Shown in pieces: positions 27,005 to 35,443 of a stretch of DNA of 64,000 bases (its first letter is position 1; every line of letters begins with the position of its first letter). The translations under genes and the position numbers were made by a program. The notes under the pieces were generated by a model. That model saw only the letters and a program-made list of their open reading frames with translations, was not told where the DNA came from and did not search any database. This DNA is from Rhodocyclaceae bacterium (GTDB lineage: Bacteria > Pseudomonadota > Gammaproteobacteria > Burkholderiales > Rhodocyclaceae), in the NCBI GenBank assembly GCA_023230455.1, contig JALNXH010000014.1, positions 32,649 through 96,648 on the forward strand, given 5' to 3'.

Positions 27005-27775
27005 GTGAATTTCAGCCAAATGCCCCTGCGCCGCCTACCTTTGCAGGGCGCCGTCAATTTCCGTGACCTGGGCGGCTATCGAACCTCCGATGGGCGCCAG
27101 GTCAAATGGAATCGGATCTATCGTTCCGATTCCCTCGCCGAACTGACCGACGCCGACGTGGATGCGGTGGCCTCCCTCGGTCTGCGCACGCTGCTCGATC
27201 TGCGTTACCAGTTGGAACGGGATAAAAAGCCGAATCGCCCGCTGCCTGGCCCGCTGCCCGAAACCCACGCCATCGGCTTTTATCCGCTCAACAATCTCAA
27301 ACTATTCGACCGCATTTCGGAGGGGACGCTGACTGTCGAGGAACTGGACGCCTGGTGCTGTACTTCCTACCGCCTGTTCCTGCCCGAACCGACGTTCGCC
27401 CAAGTGCTGGAAAAACTCCTTGCGCCGCAGGCCTTTCCAGCGCTGATCCATTGCACCAGCGGCAAGGATCGCACCGGTTTCGCCAGCGCTGTCGTGCTTG
27501 CAGCGCTGGGCGTGCCGCGGGAAACCATCATGGAAGACTTTCTTCTTACCAACCAGTACCGTCGCGACATTTCCTATCTCGTCGAGGAAAAATCCGACCC
27601 GGCGGTAGTGTATGCACTGTCCGGCGTCCAGCCGGAATACCTGGAAGCCTGTTTCAACGCCATCGACAGCACCTGGGGTTCCGACGAAGCCTATCTGCGC
27701 GGCGGCCTCGGTTTGTCGGCAGAAGATCAGCAGCGCCTCCAGGACATTCTGCTGGAGCCGATTCCCGCTGCGTGA
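27005..27775 (+). CDS. tyrosine-protein phosphatase (Y_phosphatase3 type), copy 2
   Basis: Second PTP-loop phosphatase of about 256 aa, clearly paralogous to the preceding gene: the same NFRDLGGY...RQVKWNRIYRSDSLAELTDAD and the same active loop IHCTSGKDRTGFAS. Both copies keep the Cys and Arg of the loop, so both should be active. The start may be GTG at 27005 or ATG at 27020. The central region (about residues 80-120) differs most from copy 1, hinting at different substrates. A LuxR-type regulator follows 60 bases downstream. Confidence 0.85.
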   Translation: MNFSQMPLRRLPLQGAVNFRDLGGYRTSDGRQVKWNRIYRSDSLAELTDADVDAVASLGLRTLLDLRYQLERDKKPNRPLPGPLPETHAIGFYPLNNLKLFDRISEGTLTVEELDAWCCTSYRLFLPEPTFAQVLEKLLAPQAFPALIHCTSGKDRTGFASAVVLAALGVPRETIMEDFLLTNQYRRDISYLVEEKSDPAVVYALSGVQPEYLEACFNAIDSTWGSDEAYLRGGLGLSAEDQQRLQDILLEPIPAA

Positions 27776-27835
27776 AGCGGGGCATTCTCCGGCGCAGGGT
27801 AGACTGGGAAAAAGTCTGCGTCCGAGGAGGAGTGG

Positions 27836-30520
27836 ATGGGGATCACAAGAAAGCCCGACCGCGGTTCTTCGCCCGAGGTCTACGCACATAAACTGTTCGC
27901 GCCGCCGCTGCATCCCGATGCGCTGCGGCGCACTGCCGTTCTCGACCGCGTGTTTTCCGTCGCCACACCGGTGGTGCTTCTCCAGGGGCCGGCCGGCCAC
28001 GGCAAGACCAACCTGTTGCAGCAGATCGCCGCGGGCTGCGCGAGTCGCGGATCGCACACCGGCTGGCTGACCCTGGATGCCGCCGACAACGACGCACGGC
28101 GCTTTTTCCTCCATCTACAGGCGCTGCTTACCGCCCTGCTGGGCGAAGCCGGACCGCGCCCGGCGGCGGGCGCCGAGGCGGTTGCCGAGGAGCGTCGCGG
28201 CCGGCGCTCGGATTGGGTGGTTGATCGTTTGCAGAAAGTGGACGGTCCTCTGGCGCTGTTCTTCGACAATTTCGAGACCCTGGAAAACCGTAACCTGCTG
28301 GCCTTCTTTCGCGAGCTCTGTGAACGACTGCCATCGCACGTGCGGGTCTTCATCGGTACGCGCTCGGCCCCGGAAATCGGCTTGCCGCGCTTGCTGGTCG
28401 GCAATCAGGCACTGCTGCTGCGGCCCGACGACCTACGCTTCTCGCGCAGCGAAGTGGCGCTTTTTTTTGCCGATGCACGTGGGGCTGCGGCGGTCAGCGG
28501 CGACGAGGCCGAAGCGATCTACCGGCGCACCGAAGGCTGGCCCGCTGCGCTGCAATTGTTTCGCCTGACACTGGCCAATCCCCAGGTGCGGCGCTCACTG
28601 GACAGCCTGACCAGCTACCGTCCGCGCGAACTGGCCGAATACCTTACCGACAATGTGCTGGCCTTGCAGGAACCGGCGATCCAGGATTTCCTGCTGCGCA
28701 CGGCATTGCTCAAGCGGCTCAACGCATCGCTGTGCAACCGGGTCAGCGGGCGCAGCGATGCACAGGATATCCTGCTCCGCCTGGAGCGCTCGGGCCTCTT
28801 CCTGCGCAGTCTCGACACCGACCTCAACTGGTTCGAATACCACGGCCTGTTCGCGTCCTGCCTCGCCGAACAATTGAGCCAGCAAGCCCCGGCCAGCGTG
28901 ATCGAAGTGCACCGTCTGGCAACCCAATGGCATCTCGACCACGGCGATACCGAGGAGGCCCTGCATCACGCAATCGCCGCCGGCGATTGTTCCGCCGCGG
29001 CGGACATCCTCAATGCCTGCGCGTCGCGCCTGATTGCTGGCGCCTATCTGGTGACCGTGGAGCGCTGGTTCAAGCAGTTGCCGCTCGCCGAAGTGGCGCG
29101 GCGGCCCGATCTCACGATCAAGGTCGCCTATGCGCTCGCCTTCCTGCGCCGCAATCAAGAGCTGAAGCCGCTGCTGGCGCTGCTGCGCGAGTATCCGGCC
29201 GATGCCGACATTGGCGCCACGCTGAATCCGACGGTCGTACTAACCATGGCGGCCATCGCGAGCGACGACGTTGCAACGGCCTTCGAGCTGGCCGGACGGA
29301 TTCCGGTCAATGCGCAGGACAGCGAAGGCCTCGCGCGTTTCGAACTGGCAGCGGCGGCCAATTTCCTCGCCTATCGTGCGCTGGCGCTCGGCGACTTCGA
29401 AGGTGTGCGCAGCAACCTCGCCCTGGCGCGGACACGCAATTACCGCGGCGATGCCAGCTTCAGCCGCGGCTACACCTTCGCCATTGCCGGCGTCGATCTG
29501 CTGGTTCAGGGCCAGTTGGGCGAAGCGCTGAATTGCTTTCGCGCCGGGATGGCCGAGCAGGGCCTGCATGCCGACAAATCGGTGGCCTCGGCGGCGCTTG
29601 TGGCGTGCTACCTCTGGGCGCTGTATGAGGCCGACGAACTGGATCAGGTCGAAGCGCTGTTCGGCCGCTACCACGACACCATCGCCGACTCGGTGCTGCT
29701 CGACTTTCTCGCCGTTGGCTACCTGTCCATGGCTCGCGTGCACGATGCCCGCGGTCGCCACGCGAAGGCCCTCGAAGTGCTCGACGAAGCGGAAGCGATC
29801 AGCCGCGCCAACGGCTGGTCGCGTTTTGTCGCCACGCTCGATTGGGAGCGGGTACGGCGCGCGCTGCTGGCCAAGGACCCGGTGCGCGCTCAGGCCATAG
29901 CCGCGCTGCAACCATCGTCGACCAACGCTGGAGAGAACTGGGTGCTGTTCTCGCAGGACATTGAGGACGAGCGCCTGGGCCGCATCCGGTTGGCGGTGCG
30001 GCGCAAGGATTTCGATAGAGCAGCCGCTGCGTTGCGGGTCGAGTTTGCCCGCCAACCCGGCCGCATCAACCGGCAGATCAAGTTGCATCTGCTCGACGCC
30101 CAGTTGCAGCAGGCCCGCGGTGCGCGGCCCGCAGCGCTGCTCAGCTTGCGCGCCGCACTCGGGCTGGCGGCGCCCGGTGGGTTCGTGCGCTGCTTCCTCG
30201 ACGAAGGCGAAGAGGTGACGCAGCTGCTGCGCGAGAGCGAACGCGAAATCGCTCCAGCCGAGCGCGATTTCGTCCGCCGCTTGCTCGGGGCATCGGGTGC
30301 CGCCGCCGTGCCGGCGACGACGCTGGATGCGCTGACCGAACGCGAAAGGCAGATCCTGGTCTTTCTCGCCAACGGTGTTTCGAACCGCGAAATGGCCACG
30401 CGTATCTTCGTTTCGGAGAACACGGTGAAGTTCCATCTGAAGAACATCTACTCGAAGCTTGCCGTCAGTACCCGCCTACAGGCCGTGGTTGCCGCGCGGC
30501 AGATCGGCCTGATCCGCTGA
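27836..30520 (+). CDS. LuxR/MalT-type large ATP-binding transcriptional regulator
   Basis: An 894-aa LAL-type regulator. It has an N-terminal STAND ATPase domain with Walker A GPAGHGKT at residues 51-58 and a Walker B-like LALFFDNFE, then a long helical repeat region, and a C-terminal LuxR-type helix-turn-helix (LTEREROQ-like block at the end: LTERERQILVFLANG, SNREMATRIFVSENTVKFH, LKNIYSKLAVSTRLQAV). By analogy with MalT it probably senses a small ligand and activates transcription. The ATG at 27836 follows GAGGAGGAG. Its position after the phosphatase pair on the same strand suggests that it controls them or the upstream string. Confidence 0.9.
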   Translation: MGITRKPDRGSSPEVYAHKLFAPPLHPDALRRTAVLDRVFSVATPVVLLQGPAGHGKTNLLQQIAAGCASRGSHTGWLTLDAADNDARRFFLHLQALLTALLGEAGPRPAAGAEAVAEERRGRRSDWVVDRLQKVDGPLALFFDNFETLENRNLLAFFRELCERLPSHVRVFIGTRSAPEIGLPRLLVGNQALLLRPDDLRFSRSEVALFFADARGAAAVSGDEAEAIYRRTEGWPAALQLFRLTLANPQVRRSLDSLTSYRPRELAEYLTDNVLALQEPAIQDFLLRTALLKRLNASLCNRVSGRSDAQDILLRLERSGLFLRSLDTDLNWFEYHGLFASCLAEQLSQQAPASVIEVHRLATQWHLDHGDTEEALHHAIAAGDCSAAADILNACASRLIAGAYLVTVERWFKQLPLAEVARRPDLTIKVAYALAFLRRNQELKPLLALLREYPADADIGATLNPTVVLTMAAIASDDVATAFELAGRIPVNAQDSEGLARFELAAAANFLAYRALALGDFEGVRSNLALARTRNYRGDASFSRGYTFAIAGVDLLVQGQLGEALNCFRAGMAEQGLHADKSVASAALVACYLWALYEADELDQVEALFGRYHDTIADSVLLDFLAVGYLSMARVHDARGRHAKALEVLDEAEAISRANGWSRFVATLDWERVRRALLAKDPVRAQAIAALQPSSTNAGENWVLFSQDIEDERLGRIRLAVRRKDFDRAAAALRVEFARQPGRINRQIKLHLLDAQLQQARGARPAALLSLRAALGLAAPGGFVRCFLDEGEEVTQLLRESEREIAPAERDFVRRLLGASGAAAVPATTLDALTERERQILVFLANGVSNREMATRIFVSENTVKFHLKNIYSKLAVSTRLQAVVAARQIGLIR

Positions 30521-30549
30521 CGCGGACAAGGTGCCGTGTTACCGGGCGA

Positions 30550-30882
30550 TCAGTGCAGAGTGGCGCCGGGCGGCACCAGGCGCAAACCGATGTTGACCAC
30601 GAGCACCCGGTCGCCGAGCAGCACCACGCTGCCGTTGCGCCGGTTGTTCCCGGTGTCGCTGAACTCGAATTTGTAGACCCGGCGCAGCGCCATCCGACCC
30701 TCGTCGTCGCGTGCCGGCTTCAGACTGGCAAACGCCACCGTGTCGTCGAGCAGTTGCAGGTTCTCCGTTTCACAGGCGGCACGTGCGGCCGCAATGCCCG
30801 CTTCGCGCGCGGCGAAACCGCTGAACCAAAGCCAGGCGATTGCGCCGAGCGTCATCAAACCGACAACATCGAAGAGGGACAT
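30550..30882 (-). CDS. DUF3301 family protein
   Basis: A 110-aa protein with one N-terminal membrane segment (about residues 4-22) followed by a small beta-rich domain including ETENLQLLDDTVAFASLKPAR, RRVYKFEFSDTGNNRRNGSVVLLGDRV, as in DUF3301 proteins. The start at 30882 gives MSLFDVVGLMTLGAIAW; the longer open frame upstream has no such logic. Function unknown; the protein is likely an inner-membrane protein. It is convergent with the LuxR gene and divergent from the MFS gene. Confidence 0.75.
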   Translation of the reverse strand: MSLFDVVGLMTLGAIAWLWFSGFAAREAGIAAARAACETENLQLLDDTVAFASLKPARDDEGRMALRRVYKFEFSDTGNNRRNGSVVLLGDRVLVVNIGLRLVPPGATLH

Positions 30883-31000
30883 GAGTAAGGGCCGGCTGGC
30901 CGGACAGGCGTACCGGGTGAACGTTACCATTCTCCCTGCTGCCGTTGCCACGGCAGGCGCCAAACGCCGGGAAAACGGCGGCAGAGAAGAGGGTGTCCCG

Positions 31001-32329
31001 ATGAGCAAGCCCGGCCCGTCCATTGCCGACCACAACGTCCGCGCCTTCATCCGCTTCCGCGTCTTTTTCAACGCGCGCTTCTACTATCCGGTGTTCGGCA
31101 TCCTGTTTCTCGATTACGGGCTGACCATCGCGCAGCTCAGCCTGCTCAATTTCGTCTGGGCGATCGCCATCGTCGGGCTCGAAGTGCCGAGCGGCGCGCT
31201 GGCCGACCAGTTCGGCCGGCGGCCGCTGCTGATCGCGGCGGCGAGCTGCATGGTGTTGGAAATGGCGCTGCTGGCCTTCGTCCCGCTGGGCAATCCGACG
31301 CTGTTGTTCGCCGCCTTCCTGCTCAATCGCATTCTCAGCGGCGCGGCGGAAGCGGCGGCGAGCGGGGCCGACGAGGCGCTGGCGTTCGATTCGCTGGCCG
31401 GGGAACAGCGCAGCCGCGAATGGCCGGACGTGCTGGTCCGGCTCGGTCACTGGACGACCTGCGGCTTTCTGCTGACGATGTTGCTCGGCGGTGCGGTTTA
31501 CGACGCCGATCTGCTGCACCGCGCCGCCGCCGCATTGGGTTTCGACCTGAGCCTCGACCCACGCACGACGATGCGTTTCCCCGTCTATCTCACGCTGGCC
31601 AACGCGCTGTGCGCTCTCGCCGTTACGCTGGGCATGAAGGAGCCGCCGTGCGAAAACCGCCACGCCGCCTCGGTGGCCGCTTCGTTCGGCCTCATCCGCC
31701 GTGTCTTCGGCGGGCTGCGGCGTAGCCATCGGGTACTGTTTCTGATCGCGGCCGGCCTGCTGCACGACTCGATCATCCGCCTGATCATGACGCTGTCGAG
31801 CAACTACTACCGCCTGATCCAGATTCCCACCGCCGCGTTCGGCATCCTCGGCGCCGTGCTCGGTCTGTCCGGCTTCTTCGTCCCGCGCCTCGGCCGTCGG
31901 CTGGCCGCGCAACGCTCCATTGCCTTCAACTTCGCGCTGCTGGCGGCGCTCACCGCGACCGGACTCGCCGGGCTGACCCTCTGCATCCCGCTCTACGGCG
32001 CGCTCTTCGTCGCCCTGCTCGGCATCGCGATGGGGTTGCTGGGCTTCTTTCTCTCCCACTATCTCAACGCCCTGGCCGAGTCCGCCGAGCGCGCTACCCT
32101 ACTCAGTTTCCGCGGCCTGGCCTGCAACCTCGGCTACGGACTGGTCGGCCTGCTCTTCGCCGGCCTGATGCGGCATCTCGCGTTCGGCACGGCGGCTACC
32201 GCATCCGAGCAACAAGTCTTCGCCGCCGCGCTCGACTGGCTGCCGTGGTACTTCCTGATCTCGCTGCTGCCGCTGATGGTTTTTGCGCGCCTCAGCGGGT
32301 GTCTGGGCGCCAAGGCAAAGGGCGCATAG
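31001..32329 (+). CDS. MFS transporter
   Basis: A 442-aa membrane transporter of the major facilitator family with about 12 membrane segments. The loop 2-3 signature is present as GALADQFGRRPLL. The ATG at 31001 is preceded by AGAAGAGGG and gives MSKPGPSIADHN; an in-frame ATG at 30881 would add 40 residues without hydrophobic character and overlaps the DUF3301 start region. The substrate cannot be told from the sequence. It is divergently placed from the DUF3301 gene. Confidence 0.85.
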   Translation: MSKPGPSIADHNVRAFIRFRVFFNARFYYPVFGILFLDYGLTIAQLSLLNFVWAIAIVGLEVPSGALADQFGRRPLLIAAASCMVLEMALLAFVPLGNPTLLFAAFLLNRILSGAAEAAASGADEALAFDSLAGEQRSREWPDVLVRLGHWTTCGFLLTMLLGGAVYDADLLHRAAAALGFDLSLDPRTTMRFPVYLTLANALCALAVTLGMKEPPCENRHAASVAASFGLIRRVFGGLRRSHRVLFLIAAGLLHDSIIRLIMTLSSNYYRLIQIPTAAFGILGAVLGLSGFFVPRLGRRLAAQRSIAFNFALLAALTATGLAGLTLCIPLYGALFVALLGIAMGLLGFFLSHYLNALAESAERATLLSFRGLACNLGYGLVGLLFAGLMRHLAFGTAATASEQQVFAAALDWLPWYFLISLLPLMVFARLSGCLGAKAKGA

Positions 32330-32406
32330 ACAAGCAACCATCGATATGTTGCCAGCAACCAACCGCCTTACTACGACGACAATCGTAAGGATAAAGGGAG
32401 ATTGCA

Positions 32407-32625
32407 ATGTCAAACGACGCCACGCTTACGAGCAAGGGGCAAACAACGATTCCCAAGGAAATTCGGGATAGTCTTTCCATGAAAGCCGGCGACCGGATGA
32501 CGTTCACGTTGATGCCGGATGGTACCGTGGTCATCCGGGTGAAGAGCAAGAGCATCGTCGAGCTGGCTGGCGTGTTGCACAAGAAGGGTCGCAAGTCCGT
32601 CCCGGTTGAGCAATTGTCGCGGTGA
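32407..32625 (+). CDS. AbrB/MazE-type antitoxin
   Basis: A 72-aa SpoVT/AbrB-fold DNA-binding protein: LTSKGQTTIPKEIRDSLSMK followed by GDRMTFTLMPDGTVVIRV. This is the swapped-hairpin domain typical of VapB/MazE antitoxins that bind their own promoter and the partner toxin. The stop overlaps the start of a PIN-domain gene, the usual antitoxin-first order. The toxin gene is broken, so the antitoxin now has no intact local partner. Confidence 0.82.
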   Translation: MSNDATLTSKGQTTIPKEIRDSLSMKAGDRMTFTLMPDGTVVIRVKSKSIVELAGVLHKKGRKSVPVEQLSR

Positions 32626-32912
32626 TGCTGGGGGTCGATACCAACGTTCTTGTCCGTTTTCTGGTTCAGGATGACGAAGCCCAGTTTGAGAAGGCACGCA
32701 AGCTGATCAAGCGCGAAGTTGCGGCAGGTCGCCGCGTTTTCGTAAGTCTGTTTTCTCCTGGAAACCGAATGGGTGCTGCGCAGCCGATACGGCCTACCGA
32801 AGAGCCGGATCATTGAAGCCATCTCGGGCTTGCTCGACGCGACCGATGTTCGATTCGAGGATGAGCCGGCCATCGAGCAGGCTCTTTTCGTCTGGAAGGA
32901 TACGGCTAGTTC
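32622..32912 (+). pseudogene. broken VapC-type PIN-domain toxin
   Basis: The start reads MLGVDTNVLVRFLVQDDEAQ with the first PIN aspartate. The frame is lost at the T-run 32751-32754: with three Ts instead of four the text continues as VSLFLLETEWVLRSRYGLPKSRI, as expected for PIN proteins. The restored frame runs to about QALFVWKD near 32902 and then loses similarity where the stop of the minus-strand GST gene begins, so the C-terminal part with the later acidic residues is missing. Frameshift and truncation together make it non-functional. Confidence 0.8.
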
Positions 32913-33550
32913 AGGTTTGGCTTCATCTCCGGGTCGCCCTTGGCCATGGCGCGCTGGTAGGCGGGGCGTTCGCCGATGCGCTTGAGGTAGGCGCGCAGGT
33001 GGGGGAAGTCGGCCAGGTCGACGGCGCAGAAGTTGCGCATGGTGGTGAGCGGGAAGAGCATGATGATGTCGGCGGCGGTGAACTCGGGGCCGGCGAAATA
33101 GGGCACTTCGCCGAGGCGCTTTTCGATCAGGGCGAAGGCGCTGTCCTTGCGCGAGAGCAGCGACTTGAGGGCGGGGATGTGGTCACCGCTGGCGCCGGCG
33201 AACTGGAAGGCCATCGGCAGCATCAGGTTGGGCATCATCGAGGCGTTGGCGAAGTGGAACCAGAACAGGTAGTCGGCGAAGTGCGGGCTGGAGGGTGGCA
33301 CGGCGAGACGGCCGTTGCCGTATTTGCCGATGATGTAGTCGATGATCGCGCCGGATTCGGGCAGCACCCGATCGCCGTCGCTGATGATCGGCGCGGTGCC
33401 CAGCGGGTGCAGGGCCTTGAAGTCGGCCGGGGCGAGCATGGTGTCGGGGTCGCGCGCGTAGCGCTTGAGCCGGTAGGGAATGCCAAGCTCCTCGCACAGC
33501 CAGATGATGCGTTCGGACTGGGATACGCCCAGGTGATGGATGGTCAGCAT
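32906..33550 (-). CDS. glutathione S-transferase family protein
   Basis: A 214-aa cytosolic GST. The N-terminal thioredoxin-like domain contains MLTIHHLGVSQSERIIWLCE, the cis-Pro segment GTAPIISDGDRVLPESGAII with the Glu-Ser that binds the gamma-glutamyl part of glutathione, and an all-helical C-terminal domain ending in ERPAYQRAMAKGDPE. The start at 33550 (M of MLTIHH) is preferred over an upstream ATG that adds eight residues. The substrate is unknown. The 3' end abuts the truncated vapC. Confidence 0.88.
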   Translation of the reverse strand: MLTIHHLGVSQSERIIWLCEELGIPYRLKRYARDPDTMLAPADFKALHPLGTAPIISDGDRVLPESGAIIDYIIGKYGNGRLAVPPSSPHFADYLFWFHFANASMMPNLMLPMAFQFAGASGDHIPALKSLLSRKDSAFALIEKRLGEVPYFAGPEFTAADIIMLFPLTTMRNFCAVDLADFPHLRAYLKRIGERPAYQRAMAKGDPEMKPNLN

Positions 33551-33570
33551 GCGTGTCTCCTCGGTTGTTT

Positions 33571-35061
33571 TCATGTGCCGCAGAACGTGCGGTAGCTGGC
33601 GGTGAATTCGCCGGGTGCGGGGTCGGCCAGGTGTTGGCGGGCCGGCGTTTCATTGTAGGGCGTGCGCAGGGCGGCGAGCAGGGCGTTGAAGGGGCCCAGG
33701 TCGCCGTGGTCGGAGGCGGCGGCGAGGGCTTCTTCGACCCGGTGGTTGCGCGGGATCAGCCAGGGGTTGATGCTCCGCATGCGCTCGCCGCGCCGCGCCG
33801 CGGTCCTGCCGTCACCGCCATCCTCGGCGCGGCAGCGGGTTTGCCAGCGGACGAGCCAGGCGTCGAGCGCCGCGCTGTCGGCGAATAGCGTCCGCAGCGG
33901 TTCCGCCATGCCCTCCGCGGCGGCGGCCAGGCGGCGCCAGGCCAGGGTGAAGTCGACCTGCGCGGTTTCCAGCAATGCCAACCAGTCGTCGATCAAGGCG
34001 CTGTCGGCGTCGTCCGCCATGGTCGCGTTCAAGCCGAGCTTGTCGCGCATGCCGGCCAGCCAGCGCTCGCGGTAGAGCGGCGGAAATTCTTCGATAGCGG
34101 CCGTCGCCAGGGCGACCGCGCGTTTCTGGTCGGCGTCGATCAGCGGCAGCAACGTTTCGGCCAGCCGGGCGAGGTTCCACTGCGCGATGCCGGGCTGGTT
34201 GCGATAGGCATAGCGGCCGTGCGTGTCGATGGAACTGAAGGCGCGTTCCGGAACGTACTGCTCCAGAAAGGCGCAGGGGCCGTAGTCGATGGTTTCGCCG
34301 GCGATGCTCATGTTGTCGGTGTTCATCACGCCGTGGATGAAGCCGACCTGCATCCATTGCGCGACCAGCGTCGCCTGGCGGCGTATCGCGGCGCGCAGGA
34401 AGTCGAGGTAGGGCGTGGCGGAGCCGGCGATGTCGGGGTCGTGGCGGGCGATGGCATAGTCCGCCAGTCGCCGCACGCGTTCGATGTCGTCGCGGGCGGC
34501 GAAATACTCGAAGGTGCCGACGCGCAGATGGCTCGCCGCCACGCGGGTGAGCACCGCGCCGGGCAACACCGTCTCCCGCTGCACCGGCTCGCCGGTGGCG
34601 ACCACGGCCAGGGCGCGGGTGGTGGGAATGCCCAGCGCGTGCATGGCCTCGCCGATCAGCACTTCGCGCAGCATCGGGCCGACGGCGGCCTTGCCGTCGC
34701 CGTTGCGCGAGAAGGGCGTGCGTCCCGAGCCCTTGAAGGCGATGTCGCGGCGGCGGCCGTGGCGGTCGATCACCTCGCCGATCAGCAGGGCGCGGCCGTC
34801 GCCGAGTTGCGGCGAGAAGCCGCCGAACTGGTGGCCGGCATAGGCCTGGGCGATGGGTGCGGCGCCGGCGGGCAGGGCGTTGCCGGCGAAGAGTTCGGCG
34901 TGGGCCTGCGCAGCATCGGCATCGAGGTCGAGGTGCAGTTCGTCGGCCAGCGCCTGGTTGAGAAACAGCAGGTGCGGCGCGCGCACCGTCTGCGGCGGGC
35001 AGGGGGCGTAGAAGCCCGGTAGATCGCGGGCGTAGGAATTGTCGAAAACGAAACGGGCCAT
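33571..35061 (-). CDS. selO: protein adenylyltransferase SelO (YdiU/UPF0061)
   Basis: A 496-aa pseudokinase-fold enzyme that in studied members transfers AMP to Ser, Thr or Tyr of proteins involved in redox homeostasis. Visible family blocks are YAGHQFGGFSPQLGDGRALLIGE, IAFKGSGRTPFSRNGDGKA, HGVMNTDNMSI and DYGPCAFLE. The start at 35061 (MARFVFDNSYARDLPG) is set by similarity of the N terminus; the open frame continues upstream without support. The protein ends in TFCGT. It reads toward the GST gene 20 bases away and is divergent from the B12 riboswitch operon. Confidence 0.92.
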   Translation of the reverse strand: MARFVFDNSYARDLPGFYAPCPPQTVRAPHLLFLNQALADELHLDLDADAAQAHAELFAGNALPAGAAPIAQAYAGHQFGGFSPQLGDGRALLIGEVIDRHGRRRDIAFKGSGRTPFSRNGDGKAAVGPMLREVLIGEAMHALGIPTTRALAVVATGEPVQRETVLPGAVLTRVAASHLRVGTFEYFAARDDIERVRRLADYAIARHDPDIAGSATPYLDFLRAAIRRQATLVAQWMQVGFIHGVMNTDNMSIAGETIDYGPCAFLEQYVPERAFSSIDTHGRYAYRNQPGIAQWNLARLAETLLPLIDADQKRAVALATAAIEEFPPLYRERWLAGMRDKLGLNATMADDADSALIDDWLALLETAQVDFTLAWRRLAAAAEGMAEPLRTLFADSAALDAWLVRWQTRCRAEDGGDGRTAARRGERMRSINPWLIPRNHRVEEALAAASDHGDLGPFNALLAALRTPYNETPARQHLADPAPGEFTASYRTFCGT

Positions 35062-35160
35062 GGCGGTGCGGGGTGCGTCGGGTACGCAAGACAAGGTCGA
35101 GGCACAGTAGCAGACCCGGCCTCGACAAAGAACCCTGCCGAAAGGCTGGTTTTTCGGCGG

Positions 35161-35189
35161 TTGCGCAATCCGCCGCGGCTGCCGATAAT
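35161..35189 (+). promoter_or_regulatory. sigma-70-type promoter of the cobalamin operon
   Basis: TTGCGC at 35161-35166 and GATAAT at 35184-35189 are separated by exactly 17 bases. This would start RNA near 35196, right at the 5' end of the cobalamin riboswitch, so position and spacing agree. It is the best promoter seen in the window. Confidence 0.75.
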
Positions 35190-35193
35190 CCGC

Positions 35194-35362
35194 CCCTCGC
35201 CAGGTGAGGGGAATGCTCCTCACGGGAACGCGGTGCGGGGTCAAACCCAAGTCCGCGGCGGGCCCGCCGCTGTAACCGGGGACGAACGTCGCATGAAGCC
35301 ACTGGAGCGATCCGGGAAGGCGCGGCGGGAGGACGATCCGGAAGCCAGAAGACCGACCTGAG
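35194..35362 (+). ncRNA. cobalamin (AdoCbl-type) riboswitch
   Basis: The 383-base gap between selO and cobT holds this element. Conserved pieces appear in order: CACGGGAA near 35221, GGTGCGG, AAGTCCGCGGCGGGC and CGCTGTAACCGGGGACG, CACTGG, GATCCGGGAAGG and the B12 box AGCCAGAAGACCGACCTG at 35343-35360. Downstream, GAAACC (35373-35378) and GGTTTC (35388-35393) can form a small hairpin that may be part of the expression platform. When cobalamin binds, such elements lower expression of the following genes, here cobT-cobS-cobC. Confidence 0.93.
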
Positions 35363-35443
35363 CGAATTTCTGGAAACCTTTGGCAGGGGTTTCGCCATGC
35401 TTCCTGGCCGGAGCGGTGGCGGGACCCTTTTGCTTTTGCGGAG

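Noticed and set aside
30881..31000. Upstream start giving the MFS protein about 40 extra residues
   Set aside because: The added text is polar and shows no membrane segment. AGAAGAGGG before 31001 gives a better start.
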